A stretch of DNA of 6,833 bases from Candidatus Kapaibacterium sp. (GTDB taxonomy: Bacteria; Bacteroidota; Ignavibacteria; Kapaibacteriales; UBA2268): assembly GCA_030835065.1 (NCBI GenBank), contig JAUQWR010000062.1, positions 1 to 6,833 on the forward strand, in the 5' to 3' direction. This document shows positions 1 to 6,558 of the stretch, piece after piece; the stretch's first letter is position 1; each line of letters begins with the position of its first letter. Under the pieces are notes generated by a model. That model made no database searches. It was not told the DNA's origin and was given only the letters and a program-made list of their open reading frames with translations. The position numbers and the translations under genes were made by a program.

Positions 1-54
1 TTTGTTTTTATCGATGGAAAGGCTATTTTTGAAAACATTAAAGAACAGAATTGA
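1..54 (+). CDS. C-terminal tail of an unidentified protein (5' truncated)
   Basis: The first reading frame is open from the left edge and stops at TGA 52-54, giving the 17-residue tail FVFIDGKAIFENIKEQN. The gene starts outside the window. A short strand ending in a V-x-I-D-G-K-x-I-F turn is reminiscent of the final beta-hairpin of amidohydrolase-type enzymes, where the chain returns to a small beta-sandwich with a 'V-x-x-G-K-x-V' pattern. That resemblance is a guess from 17 residues and should not be used as an annotation. The next gene starts about 40 bases downstream on the same strand, so the two could be cotranscribed; no GC-rich hairpin separates them. Confidence 0.5.
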   Translation, partial: FVFIDGKAIFENIKEQN

Positions 55-83
55 TATTTTTTGATTTAATATCATGAATATTG

Positions 84-90
84 AAAGGGA
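84..90 (+). promoter_or_regulatory. Ribosome binding site deciding the start of the DUF1207-like gene
   Basis: The purine run AAAGGGA lies four bases before the ATG at 95 and favours that codon over the in-frame ATG at 74, which would add seven residues (MNIEREE) in front of the signal peptide and has no Shine-Dalgarno-like run before it. Confidence 0.6.
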
Positions 91-94
91 AGAA

Positions 95-904
95 ATGAAA
101 AAAATTGTATTATTGATAATATTTTGCTTAACATCTATCAAAGCTACAGCATTTGATGATTTGTTGTTTCGACCACTTACAGCTAATACTTTCGAACCAC
201 GAGTAGGTGCAATAATTGAAGCTGATGATGAAAAATTGAGATTAGATATAGGTAGTTCGATAGACCTGACTGAGTTTAATCCATCTGAAAATATTGCAAT
301 GAGATTAGGTGCTGACTTTTTTACATATACTCGATTGAGATCACAAAGTAATTTTAAGTTTCCTGTGGAAACATCAGATTATTTTTTTGGTATCAATGCA
401 AGTATGCTTATGAAGCAAGAAAATTATAATATAGGTGCAAGAGTAAGAATTGCTCATATATCATCGCATTTGGTAGATGGATATACAGGCAAAGATTATG
501 TATTTACTCAAATGCCCTTCGTCTATAGTAGAGAATTTTTGGATATTGTATTTTCTTACGAAAGAAGCTTTATTGTAGATAAAATAAGAGTCTATGCAGG
601 GAATAATTTTATATTTTCGACCAGACCAAAGAATGTTGCAAAATTAGTACCTCAATTAGGGCTCGATTTTGAGCAAAAATTATATGATTTTGTATCTTTA
701 GATGGTGGAATAGATTGGAAATTGGCTGGTTCGCATGGCAAGACAGAATCGCAAAAAGCTGTTCAACTAGGTTTGATGTTCCATACAAGCAAAGGTTCGG
801 GACTATTATTGTCATACTATCATTATTCCGGAGCAAGCATACACGGAATGTTTTATGACAAAACAGATAATTACAACGGGATAGGATTTCAAGTAATTTT
901 TTGA
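95..904 (+). CDS. DUF1207-like outer membrane beta-barrel protein
   Basis: A 269-residue exported protein of unknown function, resembling the DUF1207 family. The start at 95 is preferred over 74 because a good ribosome binding site precedes it and translation then begins directly with a signal peptide: MKK, a hydrophobic core (residues 4-13) and a probable cleavage after ATA near residue 19. The mature part has alternating beta-strand character rich in aromatic residues and Gly, contains no internal membrane helix and ends in phenylalanine (IGFQVIF), as outer membrane barrels usually do. The segment FRPLTANTFEPR (25-36), the motif HISSHLVD (121-128) and the glycine/tyrosine-rich C-terminus (about 241-269) match my recollection of DUF1207 proteins, where an H-x-S-S-H-L-x-D motif is characteristic. 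No enzymatic role is established for the family as far as I know; a lipid A deacylase-like or transport barrel is an alternative. The ssb gene follows after a 58-base gap. Confidence 0.7.
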   Translation: MKKIVLLIIFCLTSIKATAFDDLLFRPLTANTFEPRVGAIIEADDEKLRLDIGSSIDLTEFNPSENIAMRLGADFFTYTRLRSQSNFKFPVETSDYFFGINASMLMKQENYNIGARVRIAHISSHLVDGYTGKDYVFTQMPFVYSREFLDIVFSYERSFIVDKIRVYAGNNFIFSTRPKNVAKLVPQLGLDFEQKLYDFVSLDGGIDWKLAGSHGKTESQKAVQLGLMFHTSKGSGLLLSYYHYSGASIHGMFYDKTDNYNGIGFQVIF

Positions 905-952
905 AATTCTTAATTAATTTTTTAATTTAGTAAATGTATTTCATTATAAATC

Positions 953-958
953 AAGGTG
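953..958 (+). promoter_or_regulatory. Ribosome binding site of ssb
   Basis: AAGGTG lies four bases before the ATG at 963 and is the only purine-rich run in the A+T-rich gap after the preceding gene, supporting this start. No clear TAnnTTTG promoter element is visible in 905-962, so ssb may be transcribed from further upstream. Confidence 0.5.
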
Positions 959-962
959 TAAT

Positions 963-1445
963 ATGGCACGCAGTTTAAATAGAGTAACTTTAATTGGTAA
1001 TTTAGGACAAGACCCTGAATTGCGTTCATTACCTTCGGGTCAATCAGTATGCAAATTTACACTTGCAACATCCGAAAGCTACAAAGACAAAAATGGAGAA
1101 TGGCAAGAAGTAACTGATTGGCACAATATAGTATTGTGGGAAAACTTAGCACGCGAAGCCGGCGAAAACTTGAAAAAGGGCAGCCGTGCGTACGTCGAAG
1201 GTAAAATTAAGAATAGATCTTACGAAGGCAAAGATGGTCAGAAACGTTATATTACTGAAATTACTGCTACAATGTGCTACCCATTAGTAAGAACAAGCAC
1301 AAACTCTGGCGAATCAAATTATTATGGACAGGGCACACGCCAAGAATCAGATACATCATTTAATGTAAATGAATTTTCGCAAGTACCTCGCAGTTTAGAT
1401 GTGCCTGCATCCGATCCATCAATTGATGATGAAGTACCATTTTAA
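963..1445 (+). CDS. ssb: Single-stranded DNA-binding protein SSB
   Basis: SSB coats single-stranded DNA during replication, recombination and repair, and recruits partner proteins through its C-terminal tip. The 160-residue product has the usual length and layout. The OB-fold covers about residues 4-110, opening with LNRVTLIGNLGQDPELR (5-21), then the aromatic and basic DNA-contacting stretch with Trp47, Trp53, His54 and Trp59 (in W-H-N-I-V-L-W), and KKGSRAYVEGKI (71-82). A flexible Ser/Asn/Gly-rich linker (about 111-153) leads to the acidic tip DDEVPF (155-160), a slight variant of the canonical DDDIPF partner-docking motif. Conservation of both the fold and the tip indicates a working housekeeping SSB rather than a decayed or phage-type copy. 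Its stop codon shares one base with the start of the downstream phosphatase gene, suggesting cotranscription and translational coupling. Confidence 0.97.
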   Translation: MARSLNRVTLIGNLGQDPELRSLPSGQSVCKFTLATSESYKDKNGEWQEVTDWHNIVLWENLAREAGENLKKGSRAYVEGKIKNRSYEGKDGQKRYITEITATMCYPLVRTSTNSGESNYYGQGTRQESDTSFNVNEFSQVPRSLDVPASDPSIDDEVPF

Positions 1446-2164
1446 TGATTATGCAGAAATTTTTATTTCTATTCGATATTGATGGTACAATTTTGAACAT
1501 GAAAAGAGGGTTAGCCCTTGATTTATTTGCAAATATGATAGAAGAATTGTTCGGAGTAAGATTAAAACCCGAAGATATGCCTTCGTTTCATGGTCAAACT
1601 GATTTGCAAATCTTATATGATACAGCAGATAGAGCTGGAATTGCACATAGAGATTTAGATGCAAAGCTAGAAATTATTTGGGATTATTTAGAATCGGGGT
1701 TTAATGATTTAGTAAATCCCGATACTATAAGTTTATTGCCCGGAATTGAAGAATTGATTTTAAAATTAAATAATTCCGGGGATGTATTTTTAAGTTTGCT
1801 TACTGGCAATTTCGAAAGAAATGCCAAGTTGAAACTAAAAGTGCATGGCTTGGATAGATATTTCAGTGCTGGAGCATTTGGCAATGATAACAAAAGCCGA
1901 AATGAATTGCCAATGATAGCTATTAGGCGGGCAAATATAATGTCTGATAGTGTTTTTGATGTATCTAACACATTGATTATTGGCGATACAGCCCGAGATA
2001 TTGAATGTGCAAAAGTAAATGGAATAAAATCTGTTTCGGTTGCTACTGGCGGAGTAAGCAGTGATAAATTGCTTTCGCATTCGCCAAGTTTACATTTCGA
2101 AGATTTTTCGGATACTGACTTGGTGATCGGATCAATGTTGAATGTTTTAAATGGAAATATGTGA
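1445..2164 (+). CDS. HAD-superfamily hydrolase, phosphoglycolate phosphatase-like
   Basis: A 239-residue soluble phosphatase of the haloacid dehalogenase superfamily; the physiological substrate cannot be read from the sequence. All four motifs are present. Motif I is FDIDGT (10-15), with Asp11 as expected nucleophile and Asp13 as general acid/base. Motif II is LLTGN (118-122), with Thr120. The motif III basic residue probably lies in the KSRNEL segment (150-155). Motif IV is IIGDTARDI (178-186), with the Mg-binding acids Asp181 and Asp185. An alpha-helical cap lies between motifs I and II (about 20-95), as in the phosphoglycolate phosphatase/beta-phosphoglucomutase type. The start ATG overlaps the ssb stop (TAATG). 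A second in-frame ATG at 1451 is an equally acceptable start and removes only two residues. The stop overlaps the cmk start. Its position between ssb and cmk suggests a metabolite-repair or nucleotide-related role, but that is inference only. Confidence 0.9.
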   Translation: MIMQKFLFLFDIDGTILNMKRGLALDLFANMIEELFGVRLKPEDMPSFHGQTDLQILYDTADRAGIAHRDLDAKLEIIWDYLESGFNDLVNPDTISLLPGIEELILKLNNSGDVFLSLLTGNFERNAKLKLKVHGLDRYFSAGAFGNDNKSRNELPMIAIRRANIMSDSVFDVSNTLIIGDTARDIECAKVNGIKSVSVATGGVSSDKLLSHSPSLHFEDFSDTDLVIGSMLNVLNGNM

Positions 2165-2844
2165 TGAATAAAAAAATAATAATTGCTTTGGATGGTCCGG
2201 CCGGTTCGGGCAAAACTACATCTGCAAGATTAGTTGCCGAAAAATTGGGCTACATATATATCGATACCGGTGCAATGTATAGAGCAGTTACACTTGCCTG
2301 CTTGCGTAGCGGAATTGAAATAAATGATTCTGAAGTTGAAAAATTGATGGAAAGTATATCAATCAATCTTAGACCATCTGAATCCGGGCAAATTACTGAA
2401 TTGAATGGTGAAGATGTATCGCTGGATATACGTAGACCTGAAGTAACCAAATGGGTTAGTCCGGTGAGCGCAATGGGATGTGTAAGAGATAAAATGGTGG
2501 CTCAGCAAAGAGAAATCGGCAAAAACGGTGGCGTTGTTATGGATGGCAGAGATATTGGAACAGTTGTATTTCCTCAGGCGGAACTTAAGTTTTATTTGAT
2601 TGCAAGTATCGAATCTAGATCGTTGCGACGTGCTAAAGAATTGAAAGAAAAAGGCATCGAGCAGGCATTTGAAGAAATTAGAGATCAGATTGCAAATCGT
2701 GATATTTATGACTCATCGCGTGCTATTAGCCCACTACGCAAAGCTGATGATGCCATCGAGCTTGATACTTCTAATATTAGTATAGACGAGCAAGTTAATA
2801 TTATTCTTAAAAAAGCAGAAGAAATTATATCAAAAAATTCTTAA
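2164..2844 (+). CDS. cmk: Cytidylate kinase (CMP/dCMP kinase)
   Basis: Cmk transfers phosphate from ATP to CMP or dCMP, giving CDP/dCDP for nucleic acid and CDP-lipid synthesis in the cytoplasm. The 226-residue length is normal for the bacterial enzyme. The P-loop is GPAGSGKTT (11-19, Lys17). The CMP-binding elements follow: YIDTGAMYR (32-40; Asp34, Thr35, Arg40), Arg108, DGRDIGTVVFP (127-137; Arg129, Asp130), and R-x3-D-x2-R in the lid (Arg179, Asp183, Arg186), spaced as in E. coli Cmk Arg181-Asp185-Arg188. The tail ELDTSNISIDEQV (199-211) is the family-typical closing motif. I chose the ATG at 2164, which overlaps the upstream TGA by one base (TGATG). A GTG three bases earlier would add one residue but is a weaker start codon. 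It is the last gene of the ssb-phosphatase-cmk run, with a terminator just downstream. Confidence 0.97.
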   Translation: MNKKIIIALDGPAGSGKTTSARLVAEKLGYIYIDTGAMYRAVTLACLRSGIEINDSEVEKLMESISINLRPSESGQITELNGEDVSLDIRRPEVTKWVSPVSAMGCVRDKMVAQQREIGKNGGVVMDGRDIGTVVFPQAELKFYLIASIESRSLRRAKELKEKGIEQAFEEIRDQIANRDIYDSSRAISPLRKADDAIELDTSNISIDEQVNIILKKAEEIISKNS

Positions 2845-2865
2845 ATAAAAGAATTAATTAAAATC

Positions 2866-2902
2866 AACAGCCTTGCTAGAAATTGCAGGGCTGTTTTGTT
2901 TT
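2866..2902 (+). terminator. Intrinsic terminator after cmk
   Basis: Arms AACAGCCTTGC (2866-2876) and GCAGGGCTGTT (2885-2895) form an 11-base-pair stem with one G-T wobble and an 8-base loop, followed by a T-rich tract (2894-2902, interrupted by one G). It begins 22 bases after the cmk stop and should end the ssb-phosphatase-cmk transcript. Confidence 0.85.
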
Positions 2903-2950
2903 AATTGTTGCTGGAATAAATACCGTGGAAAATGGTAGCAGGAGATAATT

Positions 2951-3050
2951 CCCTTCATTAAAGGGTGTCTGCCGAAGGCAGACGGGGTGGATTCTTAAAA
3001 TACCCAAAACTGAAGAAAATCCACCCCGCCCGACTGAGTCGGTCGACACT
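2951..3050. repeat. GC-rich multi-hairpin element, probable dispersed repeat
   Basis: About 100 bases, clearly richer in G+C than their surroundings, contain nested inverted repeats. CCCTT/AAGGG (2951-2955 with 2961-2965) makes a small first hairpin. GTCTGCC-GAA-GGCAGAC (2967-2983) is a perfect 7-base-pair hairpin with a three-base loop. CGGGGTGGATT (2983-2993) is the exact reverse complement of AATCCACCCCG (3018-3028). CCGAC-TGA-GTCGG (3030-3042) is a further small hairpin. GTGTC (2965-2969) can pair with GACAC (3045-3049) to close a cloverleaf-like fold, in competition with the base of the second hairpin. It encodes no credible protein. The composition, modular palindromes and position between two convergent genes fit a REP/MITE-like dispersed element. 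Similar 'CTGCCGAAGGCAG...GGGGTGG' strings are, as I recall, scattered through intergenic regions of Bacteroidota/Chlorobi-group genomes. Only one copy is visible here, so repetition is inferred. Confidence 0.6.
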
Positions 3051-3084
3051 CGATGGTAATAAAGACGTTTTCAATTTGCTGTAT

Positions 3085-3119
3085 AAAAAAACTTCCGAAA
3101 TGAAAATTTCGGAAGTTTT
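3085..3119 (-). terminator. Intrinsic terminator of the DUF2723 gene
   Basis: AAAACTTCCGAAAT (3088-3101) and ATTTCGGAAGTTTT (3106-3119) pair perfectly over 14 base pairs around a 4-base loop (GAAA on the plus strand, TTTC on the minus strand). Read on the minus strand, the stem begins 22 bases after the gene's stop codon and runs into seven consecutive T residues (complement of 3085-3091), the classic form. Because both outer arms are A/T runs it may also stop plus-strand readthrough that escapes the cmk terminator. Confidence 0.88.
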
Positions 3120-3141
3120 GGTACAAAAAGTCAATTTAGAA

Positions 3142-6100
3142 TTATTGAACTTGCATTTGAACAGAGTCCATTGCAACAGCGTTAGTATCTTCTTTGACAA
3201 TACCAAGCTTGCGTTGGAGCTGATTGTATTTGCTTTGGATAGTTCTCAATCCATATTGATGTTCTCTATCGTTAGCATTAGTGTATTCTTCTAATAGTTT
3301 TTTAGCAATTTCATAAGCTTTTTCGTTGTTGCCTTTGCGAATATATTCGTTTATCTTCAACTCGTCGATATTAGCTTTGACGTCGGCAATATTCATCTGA
3401 AGTCTCATCAATTCCTGACCATCAACCTGATTAGTTAATGATTGAGAAACAGCCACCAAGCTTTCTAATACTGTGCGAGCTTCTTTATATTGTCCTAAAA
3501 TTTCATACATTTGCGAAGCATAACGATAAGGACCTATATATCTTCCTAAAGCTTCATAAAGAATGTATTCGGATTTAATATTTTGATTGTTGATCAAATC
3601 CATACAAGATTTAATGCCAAGGTTTGCAAATTCTTTAGCTTTGCTTTGCACACCTGCTTCATCGAATAATTTACTGATTCTGTATTCAAAATCGAAAGAC
3701 ATTGGGAACTGAGTAACAGAAATCATTTCATTCATTTTGTCTATTACTTCGATAGCTTTTTTCTTATTATGTTTTTCTTTCAACCAATATTCTGCATAAA
3801 CAACATACAATTGGCGGTAAGTGCCCATAAGTCTGCGATGAACTTCATCATAATATACCGAAGGATTGTTTAAATTTCTAAATTTAAATCCATATTTAGG
3901 AGTTTTTGAGAAATTATCGCTATTATCAACGTTCATCAAGCATTCTTCCATAATCTTAGGATCGATTACTTCGCCACCATTATTAGATTTTTGAGGAACA
4001 GGGCATATCCTCATAGCCATTCCTTCGAGACGGAAGTAGTTTTCCAAACCGCAGAAAGCATCAGGACCAACAGTGTTCGAGAAATAAATTGGGCGTTCCC
4101 ATTTAATTTGGCGAACAATATCGAGAACAAGTTTGTCTTGAACTCTGAATAAATGGATCATTTTGCCTTCGCGTTCGCCGTAAGGTTTTCCTTGGAATTG
4201 GAATTTCATAACGCCTTCGTCGAGAATGCGTTGGTCATTAGTATATTTGCTCAAAATTTCAGGTTTTACAGGTATAGTAACATTCATAGGCTCGCCAAAG
4301 TCATAGCTCAAAGCCATAGGATTAGCTTCGTCTTCTACCTGAATACTATCGTCTGCAAAGCTTAAAGGAATCTTTGTAGCACCCCAGGGTTGGCGGTTTT
4401 TCAATTGATCAATATACCAAAGAGTATTGCCAAGGCTTAGGTTTACTATTCTTACATCGCGGCGTACGCCTGCAACATCTTGCAAATACCATAATGGGAA
4501 AGTATCGTTATCGCCATTTGTGAATAAAATAGCATTTTCTTCTGTAGATTGAAGAATATTATAAGAATAGTCGAAAGGTAGATAATTACCAGCTCTGCTG
4601 TGCATTTTCCAACCACCCATAGCCATATTTAAAGGAACTAAAACAAGCGAAGCCAGAACGACCCCACCAGATATTCCAACAGGTATAATTTTCTTTTTGA
4701 ATGAATCTATTATGCCATAAGCACCCAATCCGATCCATAATGCATAGACCATAAACGATCCTGCATAGAAGTAATCACGTTCACGTGGCTGTGGATCTTG
4801 CTGGTTTTGTTGTATAGCAGCAAGCACACCCATAAGCAAGAACATAATGAAATAAACGCTTGCCATCTTGGGGTCTTTATAGAAATGGAAGAACAAACCA
4901 ATAAGTCCAAAAAGCAAAGGCAATGCAAAAAATCTTATAGGGAAAAGATAAGCATAACCGGATTTATAATTCAGCTCTTCTGATTGTCCTTTATTAAACC
5001 AAGCAGCTTCAGCATCTTGAACGTCGCTCTGGCGACCGACAAAATTCCAAAGCAGATATCTGATATACATGTGATCTATCTGATATTTAAATAAGTAAGC
5101 AAATTCGCCACTAGTATTGATTTCTTCGAATGAAGGAACAGTAATAGTATTACCATCATTTCTTTGAACTTCTTTTCTGCCAGGAGCTATCCATCTACCA
5201 TACAAATATTCTCCATTTTTATCGCGTTCTTCATATCTTTGAACAAAATAGTCTTCAGTTTGGTAACGACGAGGCCAAGAAGGAGCATCACCGTATTGCT
5301 CGCGACCGAGGTATGAAGCTAAAACACTAAAGTTTTTAGGCTCGTTTTCGTTCATTGGAGGATTTGAGTTAGAGCGAATCAATATTTGAGTATAAGTAGT
5401 ATAGCCAAGTAATACTAATAGTAAACCGGCAAAAGTAAGTTTAAGTATGTCTTTGGTAGATTGCATACTTTTCCAGAAGCCGAATATAACAGCAAGAATT
5501 GCACCTACAGTCATAACAGTCAGGAAAGTGCTGTTTTCGATAGCATATTCATGTGCTTCGTTTTTTCCGGGAGTGTGTCCGGCAAGAAGAGCAGGAATAT
5601 ATTTAACAACAACAGGATATATAACAAAGAAAGTAAATAATGCAATCATACCCATTACAATAAAGCCTGCAACCGAAAATTTATATTTTCTAAAGTAAAC
5701 AAGCAAAACTATAGAGAAAATTGTGAGAATACTTAATAAGTGAACACCAGTGGAAAGACCCATCAAATAAGCAATTAGAAGCAAATATTTTTCGTGTCCC
5801 GGATTGTCGGCTTGTTCGTTCCATTTCATCATCAGAAATACAACAACCGCAACAAATAAAGTAGAAGCAGCATAAACTTCAGATTCGACAGCATTAAACC
5901 AGAAAGTATCGCTGAAAGTGAATGCGGCAGCTCCAATAAAAGCCGAACCATAAACAGCAATAGCGTCACCAACAGATTGAATACCTTCTTTGCGGAAATT
6001 TTTGATAACCATAACAGTGATCATATACAAAAGCCAAATAGTAACGGCACTTGCAACCACCGAAACCATATTGATACGCCAACCATCATCTCCAAATGGG

Positions 6101-6300
6101 ATTAATGTGTTGAATACCTTGCCAATCATTAAGAATAAAGGTGCACCGGGAGGATGGGGCACTTGCTGCCAAATTGAGGAAGCGGAAAACTCACCGCAAT
6201 CCCAAAACGGTACTGATGGCTGCACTGTCAGCATGTAGGTTACTAATGCTGTCAAGAATGAGAGCAAGCCAAAAGCTCTGTTAATTACTTTGTTGTCCAT
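3142..6300 (-). CDS. DUF2723 (GT117/TMEM260-type) membrane glycosyltransferase
   Basis: A 1052-residue polytopic inner membrane protein of the DUF2723 family, typical of Bacteroidota and relatives. The human member TMEM260 is a protein O-mannosyltransferase, and the family belongs to the GT-C fold, which uses lipid-linked sugar donors. Activity and acceptor of this protein are inferred only. The N-terminal half has roughly 12 hydrophobic segments (for example 8-26, 76-97, 115-130, 143-158, 187-203, 209-230, 260-275, 288-305, 451-470, 480-496, 511-530, 540-560). The first loop carries FWDCGEF (32-38); Asp34 and Glu37 are the likely catalytic acids, as in GT-C enzymes. Other conserved-looking stretches are HPPGAPLF (49-56), WFNAVESEVYA (134-144), QPRERDYFYAGSF (504-516) and FTNGDNDTFPLWYLQ (593-607). 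After about residue 563 the protein is soluble, and about 815-1030 is helical with TPR-like character (NKKKAIEVI, QYKEARTVL, NNEKAYEIAKKLLEEY). Start: the ATG at 6298-6300 precedes the first membrane helix directly, with a weak CAGGT ribosome site upstream. It is transcribed alone. Confidence 0.9.
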   Translation of the reverse strand: MDNKVINRAFGLLSFLTALVTYMLTVQPSVPFWDCGEFSASSIWQQVPHPPGAPLFLMIGKVFNTLIPFGDDGWRINMVSVVASAVTIWLLYMITVMVIKNFRKEGIQSVGDAIAVYGSAFIGAAAFTFSDTFWFNAVESEVYAASTLFVAVVVFLMMKWNEQADNPGHEKYLLLIAYLMGLSTGVHLLSILTIFSIVLLVYFRKYKFSVAGFIVMGMIALFTFFVIYPVVVKYIPALLAGHTPGKNEAHEYAIENSTFLTVMTVGAILAVIFGFWKSMQSTKDILKLTFAGLLLVLLGYTTYTQILIRSNSNPPMNENEPKNFSVLASYLGREQYGDAPSWPRRYQTEDYFVQRYEERDKNGEYLYGRWIAPGRKEVQRNDGNTITVPSFEEINTSGEFAYLFKYQIDHMYIRYLLWNFVGRQSDVQDAEAAWFNKGQSEELNYKSGYAYLFPIRFFALPLLFGLIGLFFHFYKDPKMASVYFIMFLLMGVLAAIQQNQQDPQPRERDYFYAGSFMVYALWIGLGAYGIIDSFKKKIIPVGISGGVVLASLVLVPLNMAMGGWKMHSRAGNYLPFDYSYNILQSTEENAILFTNGDNDTFPLWYLQDVAGVRRDVRIVNLSLGNTLWYIDQLKNRQPWGATKIPLSFADDSIQVEDEANPMALSYDFGEPMNVTIPVKPEILSKYTNDQRILDEGVMKFQFQGKPYGEREGKMIHLFRVQDKLVLDIVRQIKWERPIYFSNTVGPDAFCGLENYFRLEGMAMRICPVPQKSNNGGEVIDPKIMEECLMNVDNSDNFSKTPKYGFKFRNLNNPSVYYDEVHRRLMGTYRQLYVVYAEYWLKEKHNKKKAIEVIDKMNEMISVTQFPMSFDFEYRISKLFDEAGVQSKAKEFANLGIKSCMDLINNQNIKSEYILYEALGRYIGPYRYASQMYEILGQYKEARTVLESLVAVSQSLTNQVDGQELMRLQMNIADVKANIDELKINEYIRKGNNEKAYEIAKKLLEEYTNANDREHQYGLRTIQSKYNQLQRKLGIVKEDTNAVAMDSVQMQVQ

Positions 6301-6387
6301 TTAAATACCTGACAATTTAACATAATTTATTTAATTGAATAATTTGCAATTTCAAAATAGATAAATTAATAAAATACAATAATATGG

Positions 6388-6395
6388 CAAAGTTA
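6388..6395 (-). promoter_or_regulatory. Candidate -7 promoter element for the DUF2723 gene
   Basis: On the minus strand this reads TAACTTTG, an exact match to the TAnnTTTG -7 consensus of the Bacteroidota primary sigma factor. It would give a leader of roughly 80 bases before the ATG. No clear TTTG -33 partner is visible, and in such A+T-rich DNA an isolated match can occur by chance. Confidence 0.35.
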
Positions 6396-6516
6396 AAACA
6401 TTAATCTGTTTCATATTTTTATTTAATTACTATCTATACTATTACTTGTTTTTTGATATATGGTTCAATTATTCGACTGGTTTCATTTCTAAATTTAATA
6501 ATTCATATAAATTCCG

Positions 6517-6524
6517 TATTTTTG
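6517..6524 (+). promoter_or_regulatory. Candidate -7 promoter element for the YchF-like gene
   Basis: TATTTTTG matches the Bacteroidota TAnnTTTG consensus exactly and lies 34 bases before the ATG, a plausible short leader of under 30 bases. A good TTTG -33 element is not visible at the expected distance, so this is suggestive only. Confidence 0.4.
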
Positions 6525-6558
6525 AAGTTTATGAAATGACAATAATTATGGTGATAAA

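Larger units (their letters stand above)
6301..6558. other. A+T-rich divergent intergenic region
   Basis: These 258 bases separate the minus-strand DUF2723 gene from the plus-strand YchF-like gene. They are very A+T-rich, contain no credible small gene and no strong GC hairpin, and hold one candidate TAnnTTTG promoter element for each direction, listed separately. I see no convincing operator or riboswitch-like structure. Confidence 0.6.

Noticed and set aside
55..63. TATTTTTTG before the DUF1207-like gene as a promoter element.
   Set aside because: It is one base too long for TAnnTTTG and lies in a T run where near-matches are expected by chance.
1449..2080. Minus-strand frames opposite the HAD phosphatase and cmk genes (1449-1664, 1684-1971, 1835-2080, 2250-2450), and a similar one opposite the DUF1207-like gene (609-836).
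   Set aside because: The plus-strand genes carry complete family motifs; the antisense frames have unusual composition and no recognisable domain.
2965..3294. A 109-residue plus-strand reading frame, and an 82-residue minus-strand frame (2958-3206), covering the palindromic repeat.
   Set aside because: Both run through the multi-hairpin repeat, a terminator and, in a different frame, the end of the DUF2723 gene. Their residues simply translate the repeat (SAEGRRGG, HPARLSRS, PPRLPSADT), a familiar type of spurious gene call.
4153..4365. Short frames inside or opposite the DUF2723 gene (also 4710-4928, 4798-4983, 5447-5698, 5990-6238).
   Set aside because: They are shadow frames of one long, clearly coding gene, with no ribosome site, conserved motif or plausible product.
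6471..6492. Similar strings TGTTTCAT (about 6407) and TGGTTTCAT (about 6477) as a possible operator repeat.
   Set aside because: They are short, A+T-rich and imperfect, with no symmetry or regular spacing to a promoter element.
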